A program made the position numbers and the translations under genes. This document shows, in pieces, positions 8,517-18,315 of a DNA stretch of 64,000 nt. The first letter of the stretch is position 1. Each line of letters starts with the position of its first letter. Source of the DNA: Halorubrum hochsteinianum (GTDB lineage: Archaea; Halobacteriota; Halobacteria; Halobacteriales; Haloferacaceae). The notes beneath the pieces are model-generated. The model was not told where the DNA came from, searched no databases, and saw only the letters and a list, made by a program, of their open reading frames with translations. The DNA lies in the NCBI RefSeq assembly GCF_023702125.1, contig NZ_CP098415.1, positions 1,612,001-1,676,000 on the forward strand. Direction: 5' to 3'.

Positions 8517-9764
8517 ATGGACCACGAGCACGTCCGGGAGGTCGACCCGGCGGTCGCAGACGCGCTGGCGGGCGAGCGCGACAGACAGGAGCAGACGCTC
8601 GCGATGATCGCGAGCGAGAACCACGTGAGCGAGGCGGTGCTGGAGGCGCAGGGGAGCGTTCTCACCAACAAGTACGCCGAGGGGTATCCGGGGTCGCGCT
8701 ACTACGCCGGCTGCGAGTACGCCGACGAGGTCGAGGAGCTGGCCGTCGAACGAGCGAAGGAGCTGTGGGGCGCGGACCACGTCAACGTCCAGCCGCACTC
8801 CGGCACGCAGGCGAATCAGGCCGTGTACTACTCCGTCCTCGAACCGGGCGACAAGATCCTCTCGCTGGAGCTGAACCACGGCGGCCACCTCTCGCACGGC
8901 CACCCCGCGAACTTCACGGGACAGCTGTACGAGGTCGAGCAGTACGAGGTGGACACCGAGACCGGCTACATCGACTACGAGGGGCTCCGCGAGGCCGCCG
9001 AGGAGTTCGAGCCGGACATCGTCGTCTCGGGCTACTCCGCGTACCCGCGCACGGTCGAGTGGGAGCGCATCCAGGCCGCGGCCGACGCGGTCGACGCCTA
9101 CCACCTCGCGGACATCGCCCACATCACCGGGCTCGTCGCCGCCGGCGTCCACCCCTCGCCGGTGGGCGTCGCGGACTTCGTCACCGGCTCGACCCACAAG
9201 ACGATCCGCGCCGGCCGCGGCGGAATCGTGATGTGCGACGAGGAGTTCGCGGACGACATTGACTCGGCCGTCTTCCCCGGCGGACAGGGCGGCCCGCTGA
9301 TGCACAACGTCGCCGGCAAGGCGGTCGGCTTCAAGGAGGCCCTCCAGCCCGAGTTCGAGGAGTACGCGCGGCAGGTCGTCGACAACGCCGAGGTGCTCGC
9401 CGAGACGCTTCAGGGACACGGCCTCTCTCTGGTCTCCGGCGGGACCGACAACCACCTCGTGCTGGCCGACCTGCGCGACTCGCACCCGGACCTCTCGGGC
9501 GGCGAGGCGGAGGACGCGCTCGCGGCAGCGAACATTGTCCTCAACGGGAACACGGTGCCCGGCGAGACGCGGTCGCCGTTCGACCCCTCCGGGATCCGCG
9601 CCGGCACCGCCGGGCTCACCACGCGCGGGTTCGACGAGGACGCCATCGAGGAGGTCGGTGACCTGATCTACCGCGTCGTCGACGACGTCGACAGCGAGGA
9701 CGTCATCTACGAGGTCGGCGAGCGCGTCGTCGAGCTCTGCGAGGCGCACCCGCTGTACGAGTGA
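8517..9764 (+). CDS. glyA: Serine hydroxymethyltransferase
   Basis: A 415-residue PLP enzyme that interconverts serine and glycine while charging folate with a one-carbon unit. Family signatures are clear: MIASENHVS near residue 30, YAEGYPGSRYYAGCE near residue 53, NVQPHSGTQAN near residue 90, and the PLP lysine in VTGSTHKTIRAGRGG (Lys228). The ATG at 8517 gives MDHEHVREVDPAVADAL, the usual haloarchaeal start. It is preceded by a TATA-like box and the 46-bp tandem repeat. It is read alone, divergently from tbsP. In many haloarchaea folD follows glyA; here it does not. Confidence 0.97.
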   Translation: MDHEHVREVDPAVADALAGERDRQEQTLAMIASENHVSEAVLEAQGSVLTNKYAEGYPGSRYYAGCEYADEVEELAVERAKELWGADHVNVQPHSGTQANQAVYYSVLEPGDKILSLELNHGGHLSHGHPANFTGQLYEVEQYEVDTETGYIDYEGLREAAEEFEPDIVVSGYSAYPRTVEWERIQAAADAVDAYHLADIAHITGLVAAGVHPSPVGVADFVTGSTHKTIRAGRGGIVMCDEEFADDIDSAVFPGGQGGPLMHNVAGKAVGFKEALQPEFEEYARQVVDNAEVLAETLQGHGLSLVSGGTDNHLVLADLRDSHPDLSGGEAEDALAAANIVLNGNTVPGETRSPFDPSGIRAGTAGLTTRGFDEDAIEEVGDLIYRVVDDVDSEDVIYEVGERVVELCEAHPLYE

Positions 9765-9864
9765 GCGCGACCGCGCTCTGCCGTCGCCGCCCGTGACCGA
9801 CGCCCGCCCCGTCCCGCGACGACGAATCCGTGCGTAAAAGTGGGGGCGGGTCCCACGGGTCGGT

Positions 9865-10275
9865 ATGGACGCTCCGCCGTTTCTCGCCGCTCGCCTCGAC
9901 CGCGACGCCGCGCCGCTGGTCGTCGGCGACCTGATCGCGTTGATGCTCCTGTTGACCGTCGGAACGCTCAACCACTCCTCGGTCGAGTTCCTGACCGCGA
10001 ACCCGCTGTACCTCCCGGGCGTGTTCGCTCCCTTCCTGATCGCGTGGGTCGTCATCGCGCCGCTCGTCGGCGCGTACTCGGCGGGCGCGGCCGAGACCGC
10101 GAAGTCCTCGGTCCCGCTCGCGATCCGGTCGTGGATCCCCGCAGCGGTCGTCGGGCTCGCCCTCCGCGCGTTCGTCTTCCGCGGCGGTGCCGAACTCGCC
10201 TTCGCCGCGGTGATGCTCGTGGTGGGCTCGCTCGGGCTCGGCGGCTGGCGCGCGCTCTACTTCCGACTCCGATAG
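9865..10275 (+). CDS. DUF3054 membrane protein
   Basis: This 136-residue protein has four predicted membrane segments (about residues 19-37, 50-70, 88-106 and 111-128), with WVVIAPLVGAYSAG and the C-terminal GGWRALYFRLR typical of DUF3054. Function is unknown. It starts at the ATG at 9865 and is followed by about 230 nt with no gene apart from the next promoter. Confidence 0.82.
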   Translation: MDAPPFLAARLDRDAAPLVVGDLIALMLLLTVGTLNHSSVEFLTANPLYLPGVFAPFLIAWVVIAPLVGAYSAGAAETAKSSVPLAIRSWIPAAVVGLALRAFVFRGGAELAFAAVMLVVGSLGLGGWRALYFRLR

Positions 10276-10472
10276 CGGATCCGGCTTCGGTCCAGACAGC
10301 GGATCCGACTTCGGTGGCGGCCTTCGGCCCACACCGCTCCGCTTCCGCGGCCGTCCCCGGCCGCCTTCCCATTCCTTTCCCGTCACGACTCCCGCGGTGC
10401 GCTCGCGTCGGCCCATAAGTTATGAGTTACATTAGTGTGCCCATGGACGAACACCTTTGGAACCACAAAAAA

Positions 10473-10479
10473 TTTAATA
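10473..10479 (+). promoter_or_regulatory. TATA box of the small membrane-protein gene
   Basis: An A-rich run leads into TTTAATA, 30 nt before the ATG at 10509, in a stretch (10425-10508) clearly less GC-rich than its surroundings. This favours the start at 10509 over in-frame ATGs at 10422 and 10443, which lie upstream of the box. Confidence 0.65.
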
Positions 10480-10508
10480 CGGAATTTCCATTAGTATTCA
10501 ACGGTAGC

Positions 10509-10754
10509 ATGACTGGATACTACGACTACGTCCTCGGACTCATTCCGGCAGCGTTGATCGGCGTGACCGCGGTCCTCACCCTGGTCGGGCTGTCGCCGAC
10601 GTCGGCGATGTCCGCGGGCGCGGCGGCGGCCGCCGCCGTGATGGCCCACGCGCTGTTCGTCAGGGCCCCAGTCACCGGCGACGGCTCCGCGGTCGCGGAG
10701 GCGTCGCGCCCCGGCCGGGGGGACACCGGTCGCGGCGGGGGGTCGTCCGCCTGA
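10509..10754 (+). CDS. Small two-helix membrane protein, 81 aa
   Basis: The protein starts MTGYYDYVLGLIPAALIG and has two hydrophobic helices (about residues 8-28 and 33-52) and a glycine/arginine-rich polar tail. The upstream TATA box decides the start. It resembles common short haloarchaeal membrane proteins, but I do not recognise a family with a known function. It stands alone on the plus strand. Confidence 0.65.
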   Translation: MTGYYDYVLGLIPAALIGVTAVLTLVGLSPTSAMSAGAAAAAAVMAHALFVRAPVTGDGSAVAEASRPGRGDTGRGGGSSA

Positions 10755-10812
10755 CGCTCGACCGATCGCCGGCTCCTGTACCGTTTAGTTCCCGCGCCCC
10801 GACGGGTCGGGT

Positions 10813-11814
10813 GTGACCGACGCCCTGTTCCTCTCGAGCGCCGAGGTCGACGACCTCGCGGAGCCGGCCGACTACGTCGCCGCCGTGCGCGACGCCTACC
10901 GACAGGTCGGCGAGGGAGCGCCCGCGGAGCCGCGAACGAAGCTGCTCAACCGCGACCCGCCGGGGATGTTCACGACCTACGCCGCCGTCCTCCCGGAGAC
11001 GGGCGCGATGGGCGGCTACGCCTACTCCGCCGGCTTCGGCGCGGAGGACGCGTGGTTCATGACGCCGCTTTTCGACGCCGACTCCGGCGAGCCGCTCGCG
11101 CTGCTCGACGGCGCGTCGATGAACCCGTTCAAGACCGGGGCGGCGGGCGCGGTCGCGGTCGACGCGCTCGCCCACGACGACGCGACCGAACTCGCCGTGG
11201 TCGGCAGCGGCGCGCAGGCCCGCGGGCAGGTCGCGGCGACCGCGACCGTCCGCGAGTTCGAGGCGGTCCGCGTCTTCTCGCCGACCCCGGAGAGCCGCGA
11301 GTCGTTCGCCGCCGACTTCGACGCCCGCCTCGACGCCGACGTGTCGGCGGTCGCGAGCGCGGCCGACGCCCTTGACGGCGCGGACGTGGTCATCACCGCG
11401 ACGACCGCGAGCGACCCCGTGATCGCCGACGCCGACGTGGAGCCGGGGACGCACGTCACGGCGATGGGCCAGTACGACCCGGCGAAGAACGAACTCCCGC
11501 CCGAACTCGTCGCGCGGGCGACATACGTCCCGGACCTCCGAGCGCGCGCGACGCAGGACGCTGGCTCGTACCTCGCCGCGGTCGAGGCCGGACTCGTCGA
11601 CGCGGAGGCGGGCATCGCGGCCGACCTCGGCGAGGTCGTCGCGGGCGGGCATCCCGGTCGAACGAGCGACGAGGAGGTGACCGTCTTCGACTCCGGCGGC
11701 ACCGGCGTCGAGACGGTCGCGGCCGCGCACATGCTCTACGAGCGCGCGAGCGAGGCGGGTCGGGGCCAGACCATCGACTTCGCGCCCGCGAGCGAGGCGC
11801 TGACCGGCGAGTGA
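10813..11814 (+). CDS. Ornithine cyclodeaminase / alanine dehydrogenase family protein
   Basis: A 333-residue protein of the OCD/mu-crystallin family, NAD(P)-dependent enzymes that deaminate or reduce amino- or imino-acids. The substrate-binding N-terminus includes PRTKLLNRDPPGMF near residue 42. The dinucleotide site is AVVGSGAQARGQ near residue 132, followed by VFSPTPESRESFAADF. MGQYDPAKNELPPEL near residue 218 and the C-terminal TVFDSGGTGVETVAAA are family motifs. The start is a GTG at 10813. Archaeal members include alanine dehydrogenase and ornithine cyclodeaminase, which cannot be told apart here. No pathway neighbours are present. Confidence 0.88.
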   Translation: MTDALFLSSAEVDDLAEPADYVAAVRDAYRQVGEGAPAEPRTKLLNRDPPGMFTTYAAVLPETGAMGGYAYSAGFGAEDAWFMTPLFDADSGEPLALLDGASMNPFKTGAAGAVAVDALAHDDATELAVVGSGAQARGQVAATATVREFEAVRVFSPTPESRESFAADFDARLDADVSAVASAADALDGADVVITATTASDPVIADADVEPGTHVTAMGQYDPAKNELPPELVARATYVPDLRARATQDAGSYLAAVEAGLVDAEAGIAADLGEVVAGGHPGRTSDEEVTVFDSGGTGVETVAAAHMLYERASEAGRGQTIDFAPASEALTGE

Positions 11815-11878
11815 CGCGAGGTCCTCCGCGGCGGGGAGCGGCCGGAGGTTCAAGTGCGCCGCCCGCCTCTCCGTCGAC

Positions 11879-12406
11879 ATGCTCGTCGGCATCGTCTCCG
11901 ACACCCACGACGACCTGAACGCGGTCGAGGCGGCCGTCTCGCTGTTCGAGCGCGAGGGCGTCGACGCGGTCGTCCACTGCGGCGACTTCGTCGCGCCGTT
12001 CTCCGTGACGCCGTTCGACGCCGACTTCGCCTTCCACGCGGTCCGCGGGAACAACGACGGCGAGTGGGCGGTCGAGTCGACGGTTGGCTCGTTCGGCACC
12101 TACCACGGCGAGGCCGCCCGCCTCTCGTTCGGCGGGGCGGGCGAAGCGGACGGCATCGATGTCGCGGTCACGCACGGGACGAGCGACGTCGTGGTGGACG
12201 CGCTCGTCGACTGCGGCGACTACGACTACGTGTTCCACGGCCACACCCACGCGCACGGCGTCGAGGCGCGCGGCGGGACCGTCCGCGTGAACCCCGGCGG
12301 ACTCCCGATTCCGGTCGAGGGCGCGGACAACGCCTTCCGGGTTGCGACGCTCGACACCGCCGGGTCGGGCGTCGACGCGGTGACGCATCACGTGTTGGAC
12401 GGCTGA
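11879..12406 (+). CDS. YfcE/MJ0936-family metallophosphodiesterase
   Basis: This 175-residue calcineurin-like enzyme shows the metal ligands in order: VSDTHDD near residue 7 (Asp, His), HCGDFV near 37 (Asp), GNNDGEW near 59 (Asn, Asp), VTHGT near 98 (His) and FHGHTHAHG near 120 (two His). Size matches MJ0936/YfcE, which hydrolyse phosphodiester model substrates. The physiological substrate is unknown. It sits 64 nt after the OCD-family gene on the same strand. Confidence 0.92.
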   Translation: MLVGIVSDTHDDLNAVEAAVSLFEREGVDAVVHCGDFVAPFSVTPFDADFAFHAVRGNNDGEWAVESTVGSFGTYHGEAARLSFGGAGEADGIDVAVTHGTSDVVVDALVDCGDYDYVFHGHTHAHGVEARGGTVRVNPGGLPIPVEGADNAFRVATLDTAGSGVDAVTHHVLDG

Positions 12407-12488
12407 CGGGGCCGCAATCGACGGACGCGGGCCGCTGCCCGGCTCGTCGACCCCGAGTTTTATCGCCGTTCGCGCGCTCCGTGCTCTC

Positions 12489-14210
12489 ATGAGACACGCA
12501 CAGGGACCGCTCCTCACGGTCGACCTGACGGAGCGGACCGCGACGACGACGCCGATCGACGACCGGCTCGACTCGTTCGTCGGCGGCCGCGGGCTCAACA
12601 CCTCGCTCGCGTACGACCGGATTTCGTCGGACGCCGACCCGCTCGGCCCGGAGAACCGCGTCTACTTCTCGACCGGTCCGATGCAGTACTCGACCACCTC
12701 CTACACCGGGCGGATGGCCGCCACGAGCGTCTCGCCGCTCACGGACGGCCTGCTGTCGTCGAACGCGGGCGGGTTCCTCTCGCGGAACGTCACCGGCGCG
12801 GGGTACGCCGCGGTCGAACTCGCCGGCGCGAGCGACGACCTCCTCGCGGTCCACGTCCGCGAGATCGGGCCGGACGGCGAACCGGACGTGCGGTTCGAGG
12901 AGGTCTCGGACTTAGAACAGTCGGAGGTGTCGGCGGTCTCCGACCGCTTCGCGGAGACGCACGACCTGGAGCCGCAACACGTCGCCTGTATCGGCCCGGC
13001 GGGCGAGAACGGCGTCCGGTTCGCGTCGGTGATGACCTCCGACACGCGGGCGTTCGGGCGCGGGGGGCTGGGGGCCGTCCTCGGGTCGAAGGGCGTGAAG
13101 GCGCTCACCTTCGACGGCGAGGCCGACGCCGACCTCGACCTCGACTGGCCGGACGACGCGGGCGAGATCCACCGCGAGGCCGCCACCTCGGACTCGATCA
13201 TGAAACGACAGGGGACGACGAGCGTGACGGAGCTGGCGAACGAGGTCGACGCGCTTCCGTCGTACTACTTCGCCGAGACCTCCTTCGAGGGCGTCGAGGG
13301 CATCTCCGGCGACCGCGTCGAGGAGAAGAAGTACAAGAAGGGGACCTGCTCCAGCTGCGCGTTCGCCTGTAAGCTCCCGACCCGCGACGAGGAGACGGGC
13401 GTCGAGACGGAGGGGCCGGAGTTCGAGACGGTGATGGCGTTCGGCTCGAACGCCGGGGTCGACGACGTGGTCGACGTGATGCGCGCGAACGAGCTGTGCG
13501 ACGAGCTCGGGATGGACACCATCTCCTGTGGCGACGTGGTCTCGATGTTCCTAGAGAGCGAAGACGAGTTCGGCAACGCGGGGCTCGTCCGCTCGCTCGT
13601 CGAGCAGATCGCCTACCGGGAGGGGGTCGGCGACAAGCTGGCGGAGGGCGTCCACCGCGCCCACGAGGAGTTCGGTGCCGACGACTGGACCGTGAAGGGG
13701 ATGGAGTTCTCCGGCCACGACGGCCGCGCGCTCAACGGGCAGGGGCTGGCGTTCGCGACCGCGAACCGCGGCGCGGACCACATGTACGGGGAGTTCTACC
13801 CCTACGAGTACCCGCTCGTCGACCCCGACGACGCCTTCGACCCGACCGGGCTCGACGGGAAGCCGCCGAAGCTCGTCGAGAAGGAGAACCGCAACGCGGT
13901 CCTCGACTCGGCGGTCGTCTGTAAGTTCTCGCGGGGCACCGTCACCGACGACCACCTCGCGGCGCTGCTCGACGCCGACTACGACGACCTCCAGTCGCTC
14001 GGCGCTCGCGTCGTGGCGCTGGAGCGCGCGTTCAACAACGCCCGCGGCTTCGACCGCGAGGACGACACCCTCCCGTACGCCGACGCGATCGAGGGCTTCG
14101 ACGCGGCGCTCTCGGAGTACTACGCGATCCGCGGCTGGAACGACGACGGCACCGTCCCGGGCGACGCCGCCGGTCTCGGCGCGGAGCGTCGACCGGCCGG
14201 CGACGACTGA
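12489..14210 (+). CDS. Aldehyde ferredoxin oxidoreductase family (tungstopterin) protein
   Basis: A 573-residue member of the AOR family, enzymes with tungsten bis-pterin and a [4Fe-4S] cluster that oxidise aldehydes with ferredoxin. The N-terminal pterin-binding domain shows FVGGRGLNTSLAYD near residue 30 and SPLTDGLLSSNAGGF near 80. The cluster ligands are CSSCAFACK near residue 287 plus a distal cysteine in VVCKFSRG near residue 478. The GPEFETVMAFGSNAG segment is also conserved. Haloarchaea keep several such paralogues of unknown substrate. No ferredoxin, tungstate transporter or pterin genes are beside it. Confidence 0.92.
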   Translation: MRHAQGPLLTVDLTERTATTTPIDDRLDSFVGGRGLNTSLAYDRISSDADPLGPENRVYFSTGPMQYSTTSYTGRMAATSVSPLTDGLLSSNAGGFLSRNVTGAGYAAVELAGASDDLLAVHVREIGPDGEPDVRFEEVSDLEQSEVSAVSDRFAETHDLEPQHVACIGPAGENGVRFASVMTSDTRAFGRGGLGAVLGSKGVKALTFDGEADADLDLDWPDDAGEIHREAATSDSIMKRQGTTSVTELANEVDALPSYYFAETSFEGVEGISGDRVEEKKYKKGTCSSCAFACKLPTRDEETGVETEGPEFETVMAFGSNAGVDDVVDVMRANELCDELGMDTISCGDVVSMFLESEDEFGNAGLVRSLVEQIAYREGVGDKLAEGVHRAHEEFGADDWTVKGMEFSGHDGRALNGQGLAFATANRGADHMYGEFYPYEYPLVDPDDAFDPTGLDGKPPKLVEKENRNAVLDSAVVCKFSRGTVTDDHLAALLDADYDDLQSLGARVVALERAFNNARGFDREDDTLPYADAIEGFDAALSEYYAIRGWNDDGTVPGDAAGLGAERRPAGDD

Positions 14211-14285
14211 CGCCCGACTCGCCGGTGACGACCGGTCGCCGCGGCTCAGGGAACCGGTCGCCGTGGCTCGGGTCCGTTCGGCCCC

Positions 14286-15875
14286 CTACTCCCCGCTCGC
14301 GTCGCCCGACTCGACGCCGACGCCCCGGAACTCGAACCGCGCCCCGCCGCTCTCGCTCTCCGCGATACCGACCGTCCAGCCGTGGGCCTCGGCGACCTCG
14401 GCGACGATGCTCAGCCCGAACCCGGTGCCGTCGGGCTCGGTCGTGACCCCCGGCTCGAACACCTCCTCGCGCCGATCCGGGTCGATTCCGGGGCCGTCGT
14501 CTTCGACGTAGAACCCCTCGCCGTCGTCGAGCGGGCCGACCGCGACGGCGACGTCGTCGCGGCCGTGGACGACGGCATCGTCGGGCTCCGCCCGACTGCC
14601 CGTGGAACCGTGTTCCACGCTGTTCGCGAACAGGTTTTCGAGGGCCTGCCGCAGCCGGCTCCGGTCGGCCATGACGCGGACGTCGCCCCGGACGACGAGC
14701 GACGCCGACGCGGTGTCGACGCCGTCCCAGCACACCTCGGCCAGTTCCGAGAGCGAGACGGCCTCGGTGTCGTCGATCTCGGTCCCCTGTCGGGCGAGCG
14801 CCAGCATGTCCTCGACGAGCTCCTGCATCCGGTCGAGCGACCGGCCGATCACGTCCAGTTCGCTCACGTCCTCCTGCTCGGATTCGAGTCGCTCGCGGAG
14901 CAGGTCGAGGTTCCCGGCGGCGACGTTGAGCGGGTTGCGGAGGTCGTGGGAAACGAGGCTCGCGAACTCCTCCAGCCGGTCGCGCTCGCGGGCGATCTCC
15001 GCCTCCCGTCTCCGGAGCTGTCGCTCGCGCTCGATCCGGACGAACACCATCGTCACCGTCGCGGCCCACAGCCGGGCGACCGCGAGGTCGGCCTCGTCGA
15101 ACGCCTCCGGCTCGGTCGATCCGACGTCGATCACCCCGTACCGCCCGAGCGGCAGCACGAGTTCGCTCCGGATCGGCGAGTCCGGGTTGTACTGGTCCGG
15201 GTCCGCCCGCGTGTCAGAGACGTACTCCGGTCGCCCGGACTCGAACACCGCCCACGAGATGCTCCGTTCCCCGGCGGAGTACGTCGGATGTTTGCCGACG
15301 ATCTCGTCGGCCTTCGTCGTCCACGAGACGGGTTCGAGCAGCTCCCGCTCCCCGTCGTACAGCCAGATCGCCGCGATCGGGTGGCCGAGGACCTCCTCGA
15401 CGTACTCGACCGCCGCCTCCGCGGCCACCTCCCTGTCGGTGGTCTTCAACAGGTCCTGCGTCGCCTCGTGGAGGGCTTCCAGCGTCTGCGTCCGCCGGTG
15501 GAGGTCGGACCCCGCCGTGCGCTCGTCGCCGTCGTCGACGACCGTGACGAGCAGGTGCGTCTCGCCGTCCCGCTCGAACGGCGCGAACCCGAGCGTCACG
15601 GGCAGCGCGCTGCCGTCCGCCCGGCGGACACAGAGGTCGAGGCCGACCGACACCGACCGGTGCTCGGGGTCGGCGACGTACCGGCCGAGCTCGTCGCCCG
15701 CGTCACCCTCGTCGGGGTCGAAGAAGAGTTCTCCGACGGCCATCCCGACCAGGTCGTCTCTCGCGTGCCCGAACGCGGACTCCACGCGGGCGTTCCCGCC
15801 GCGGACGACGCCGTCGCCGTCGACGGTCACGACCGGGTCGGGGAGCGCGTCGAACGCCGCCGAGAACTCGTCCAT
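14286..15875 (-). CDS. PAS-GAF sensor histidine kinase
   Basis: This 529-residue protein has no membrane segment, so it is probably cytosolic. Order: PAS (about 1-120, starting MDEFSAAFDALPDPVVTVD), GAF (about 145-285, LEPVSWTTKADEIVGKHP), coiled linker, HisKA with the phospho-acceptor His in LVSHDLRNPLN near residue 325, and HATPase_c with ALENLFANSVEHG, VEDDGPGID and GTGFGLSIVAEVAEAHGW. All catalytic motifs are present. The ATG at 15875 was preferred over an upstream start because it begins the PAS fold. Its start codon lies 2 nt after the stop of the DUF5806 gene, so the two form an operon. No cognate response regulator is adjacent. Confidence 0.93.
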   Translation of the reverse strand: MDEFSAAFDALPDPVVTVDGDGVVRGGNARVESAFGHARDDLVGMAVGELFFDPDEGDAGDELGRYVADPEHRSVSVGLDLCVRRADGSALPVTLGFAPFERDGETHLLVTVVDDGDERTAGSDLHRRTQTLEALHEATQDLLKTTDREVAAEAAVEYVEEVLGHPIAAIWLYDGERELLEPVSWTTKADEIVGKHPTYSAGERSISWAVFESGRPEYVSDTRADPDQYNPDSPIRSELVLPLGRYGVIDVGSTEPEAFDEADLAVARLWAATVTMVFVRIERERQLRRREAEIARERDRLEEFASLVSHDLRNPLNVAAGNLDLLRERLESEQEDVSELDVIGRSLDRMQELVEDMLALARQGTEIDDTEAVSLSELAEVCWDGVDTASASLVVRGDVRVMADRSRLRQALENLFANSVEHGSTGSRAEPDDAVVHGRDDVAVAVGPLDDGEGFYVEDDGPGIDPDRREEVFEPGVTTEPDGTGFGLSIVAEVAEAHGWTVGIAESESGGARFEFRGVGVESGDASGE

Positions 15876-15877
15876 CC

Positions 15878-16585
15878 TCACTCCCCTGTCGGCTCGTGGA
15901 CGTGGCCGCACTCGGGGCAGCGCACCTCCTCGCCGCGGAGGTCCGCCGAGGAGGCGCGCACGTCGCGCATCACCTCGCTAATCCTATCTTCGGCCTCCAG
16001 TTCGTCGGCGACCGCGAGGTCGACCCCCTCGACCTCGAGGAGGAACTTCGCCACCTCCGTCACCTCGTACATCATCTCGTCTAAGTCCTCCGCGGTGAAG
16101 AAGCCGGACATCGCGCCGTAGAGGAACGTCGCCCCCGCCTTCGTCACCTTCTCCTCGAAGGAGTAGCGCGCCTGGTTGACCGCCTGCGGCGTGTACGTGT
16201 CGGTCATGAACGGGACGAGTTCGGGGAGGTTCTCGCCGATCTTCGTCATCTCGACGCCGGTCTCCGTCCGGAAGTCGGCGCAGAGCCGCGCGATCGCCCA
16301 CTCGCGGGCCGTGATGTACGTCCGGTCGCGCAGGAACTCGTTGACGCGCTCGTAGCGCGCCCCGTCCATCTTCTTGAAGCGCTCGTACTTGCGGACGTCG
16401 CGCGGGACGTCGCCGTCGGTGTCGTCCGATTTACCGCCGGTAGCGCCCGAACCATCGCCGGGGGCGTCCGCTTCGCCGTCGCTCTCCCCACCGGCCGGTT
16501 CGCCGGTCTCGGAGGGGGACCGGTCGGCGGCCGGATCGCCGGTCTCGTCGGCCGAGTCGGCGGCCGGACCGGTGTCGTCGCTCAT
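15878..16585 (-). CDS. DUF5806 family protein with C-terminal zinc ribbon
   Basis: A 235-residue protein. Residues 1-65 are acidic low-complexity sequence. A helical domain follows (KYERFKKMDGARYERVNEFLRDR near residue 70, here two joined helices; EWAIARLCADFRTETG near 100; MMYEVTEVAKFLLEVEGVDL near 180). The end, CPECGH, may form half of a zinc site. Only its haloarchaeal distribution is known. It precedes and almost touches the histidine kinase, and its ATG at 16585 faces the divergent USP gene. Confidence 0.8.
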   Translation of the reverse strand: MSDDTGPAADSADETGDPAADRSPSETGEPAGGESDGEADAPGDGSGATGGKSDDTDGDVPRDVRKYERFKKMDGARYERVNEFLRDRTYITAREWAIARLCADFRTETGVEMTKIGENLPELVPFMTDTYTPQAVNQARYSFEEKVTKAGATFLYGAMSGFFTAEDLDEMMYEVTEVAKFLLEVEGVDLAVADELEAEDRISEVMRDVRASSADLRGEEVRCPECGHVHEPTGE

Positions 16586-16675
16586 ATCGTTGAAACCCCG
16601 CGGCCGGGCAAAAGCCTTGTCGGTGGTCGGCCCCGCGGAGATCCACTTTTGTACCGTCGCGTGGAGGGGAACCAC

Positions 16676-17044
16676 ATGAAGGTGCTCTGCGGGATCGGCG
16701 GCAGCGACGACTCGTTCCGCGCGCTCGACCGGACGGTGGAGCGCGCGGCGGTCGCGAACGACGACCTGACGATCGCCGTGGTCGACAACGAGGACTCCGA
16801 GACCTCGCCCGACGAGGTCGCGGACCGTGCCACCGCGGCCGTCGACGAGGCGGGGATCGACGCCGAGGTGCGACGCGTGGAGGGGGACCCGGGGAGTCGG
16901 CTGGTCGAGATCGCCGAGACCGAGGGGTTCGAGGAGATCGTCCTCGGCGGCGGCCACACGAGTCCGATGGGGAAGATCACCATCGGGTCGATCGCGGAGT
17001 TCGTCCTGTTGAACGCCAAGACCTCGGTCACGCTGGTCAGATGA
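16676..17044 (+). CDS. Universal stress protein (UspA family)
   Basis: A 122-residue USP with [17 protein letters not shown] at the N-terminus and an ATP-loop-like [21 protein letters not shown] at the C-terminus (split here as two adjoining halves). Its last base pairs overlap the next gene by an ATGA stop-start, so USP and GNAT are translated together. The ATG at 16676 is favoured over one 27 nt upstream because the upstream residues are not family-like. Its role may be nucleotide-dependent stress adaptation. Confidence 0.9.
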   Translation: MKVLCGIGGSDDSFRALDRTVERAAVANDDLTIAVVDNEDSETSPDEVADRATAAVDEAGIDAEVRRVEGDPGSRLVEIAETEGFEEIVLGGGHTSPMGKITIGSIAEFVLLNAKTSVTLVR

Positions 17045-17634
17045 GCGACCGAGGGTACCCGGACGCGGTGGCCGACGAGTTCCCGCCGCCGCCGACGACG
17101 TTCACCGACCGCGAGGACCGGGAGATCGAGATCCGGCCGTACGGAGGGGACGACGAGGCCCGCGAGGCGCTCGTGGAGATGTACGACAGCTTCGACCCGG
17201 CGGACCGCGCGCAGGGGATCCCGCCGGGCGGCGAGGAGCGCATCCGCGAGTGGCTGGAGGCGATCCTCCCCGGCGACTGCTACAACGTGATCGCCTGGTG
17301 CGGCGACGAGGCGGCCGGCCACGCGACGCTCGTCCCCGACGGCGACGCCTACAAACTGGCGATCTTCGTCCACCAGACGTACCAGCGCGCCGGGATCGGC
17401 ACGCATCTCATCCGCGGACTGCTCGGCCACGGGCAGGCGAACGGCGTCGAGAAGGTGTGGCTCACCGTCGAGCGGTGGAACCGCGCGGCCGTCTCCCTGT
17501 ACAAGAAGATCGGCTTCGAGACCTCCGACGCCGAGAGCTTCGAACTGGAGATGGGGCTGCGGCTGTGCCCGGATCCCGACGAGGAGACCGACGGATCGGG
17601 CGAGGAGGTCGACGGACCGGACGGCGACGAGTAG
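17041..17634 (+). CDS. GNAT family N-acetyltransferase
   Basis: This 197-residue protein carries a GNAT domain from about residue 20 to 165. The acetyl-CoA loop is [22 protein letters not shown] near residue 112 (quoted across the beta-4/alpha-3 turn), and the C-terminal strand-helix is [21 protein letters not shown]. The tail is acidic. Coupling to the upstream USP by ATGA overlap is common in haloarchaea. Substrate unknown. Confidence 0.9.
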   Translation: MSDRGYPDAVADEFPPPPTTFTDREDREIEIRPYGGDDEAREALVEMYDSFDPADRAQGIPPGGEERIREWLEAILPGDCYNVIAWCGDEAAGHATLVPDGDAYKLAIFVHQTYQRAGIGTHLIRGLLGHGQANGVEKVWLTVERWNRAAVSLYKKIGFETSDAESFELEMGLRLCPDPDEETDGSGEEVDGPDGDE

Positions 17635-17684
17635 GGTTGGCCGGAATCTTCAAGCCTTTAGGGGCGGCGCGCGACCGCTCCGGT

Positions 17685-18308
17685 ATGAGTCATCGAATTC
17701 TGCTCCTCGGGGCACCCGGTGCCGGAAAGGGGACACAGAGCGCGAAGCTGGCCGACGAGTACGGCGTCGAACACGTCACGACCGGCGACGCGCTCCGCGC
17801 GAACAAGGAGATGGAGACGGAGTACGGCACGCCGAAGTCGTTCATGGACGCGGGCGAGCTCGTCCCCGACCCGGTCGTCAACGAGATCGTCGAGGCCGCG
17901 CTCGACGACGCCGACGGGTTCGTCCTCGACGGCTACCCGCGCAACCTCGATCAGGCGGAGTACCTCTCCTCGATTACGGACCTCGACGCCGTGATCCTCC
18001 TCGACGTCGACGAGGAGGTACTCGTCGACCGGCTCACCGGTCGGCGGGTGTGTGACGACTGCGGCGCGAACTTCCACGTCGACTTCCAGCCGCCCGAGGA
18101 GCCGGGCGTCTGCGACGAGTGCGGCGGCGAACTGATCCAGCGCGACGACGACACCGAGGAGACCGCCCGCGAGCGCCTCGAGGTGTTCTACGAGAACACC
18201 GAACCCGTCATCGAACACTTCCGCGACGAGGGCGTCCTCGTCGAGGTCGACGGCGAGGCGACGCCGGACGAGGTCTTCGACCGTATCGCCGACATCGTCG
18301 AGAGCTAA
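17685..18308 (+). CDS. adk: Adenylate kinase
   Basis: A 207-residue enzyme that equilibrates ATP + AMP with 2 ADP. The P-loop is [14 protein letters not shown] at residues 8-21, the AMP-site segment is TTGDALRAN, and [14 protein letters not shown] precedes the LID. The LID has a four-cysteine zinc site (CDDCGANF near residue 123 and CDECGGEL near 146). The ATG at 17685 begins the P-loop strand. It is followed by DUF106 as in other haloarchaea, but the cmk and truB genes that often continue that cluster are absent here. Confidence 0.97.
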   Translation: MSHRILLLGAPGAGKGTQSAKLADEYGVEHVTTGDALRANKEMETEYGTPKSFMDAGELVPDPVVNEIVEAALDDADGFVLDGYPRNLDQAEYLSSITDLDAVILLDVDEEVLVDRLTGRRVCDDCGANFHVDFQPPEEPGVCDECGGELIQRDDDTEETARERLEVFYENTEPVIEHFRDEGVLVEVDGEATPDEVFDRIADIVES

Positions 18309-18315
18309 CTTCCGC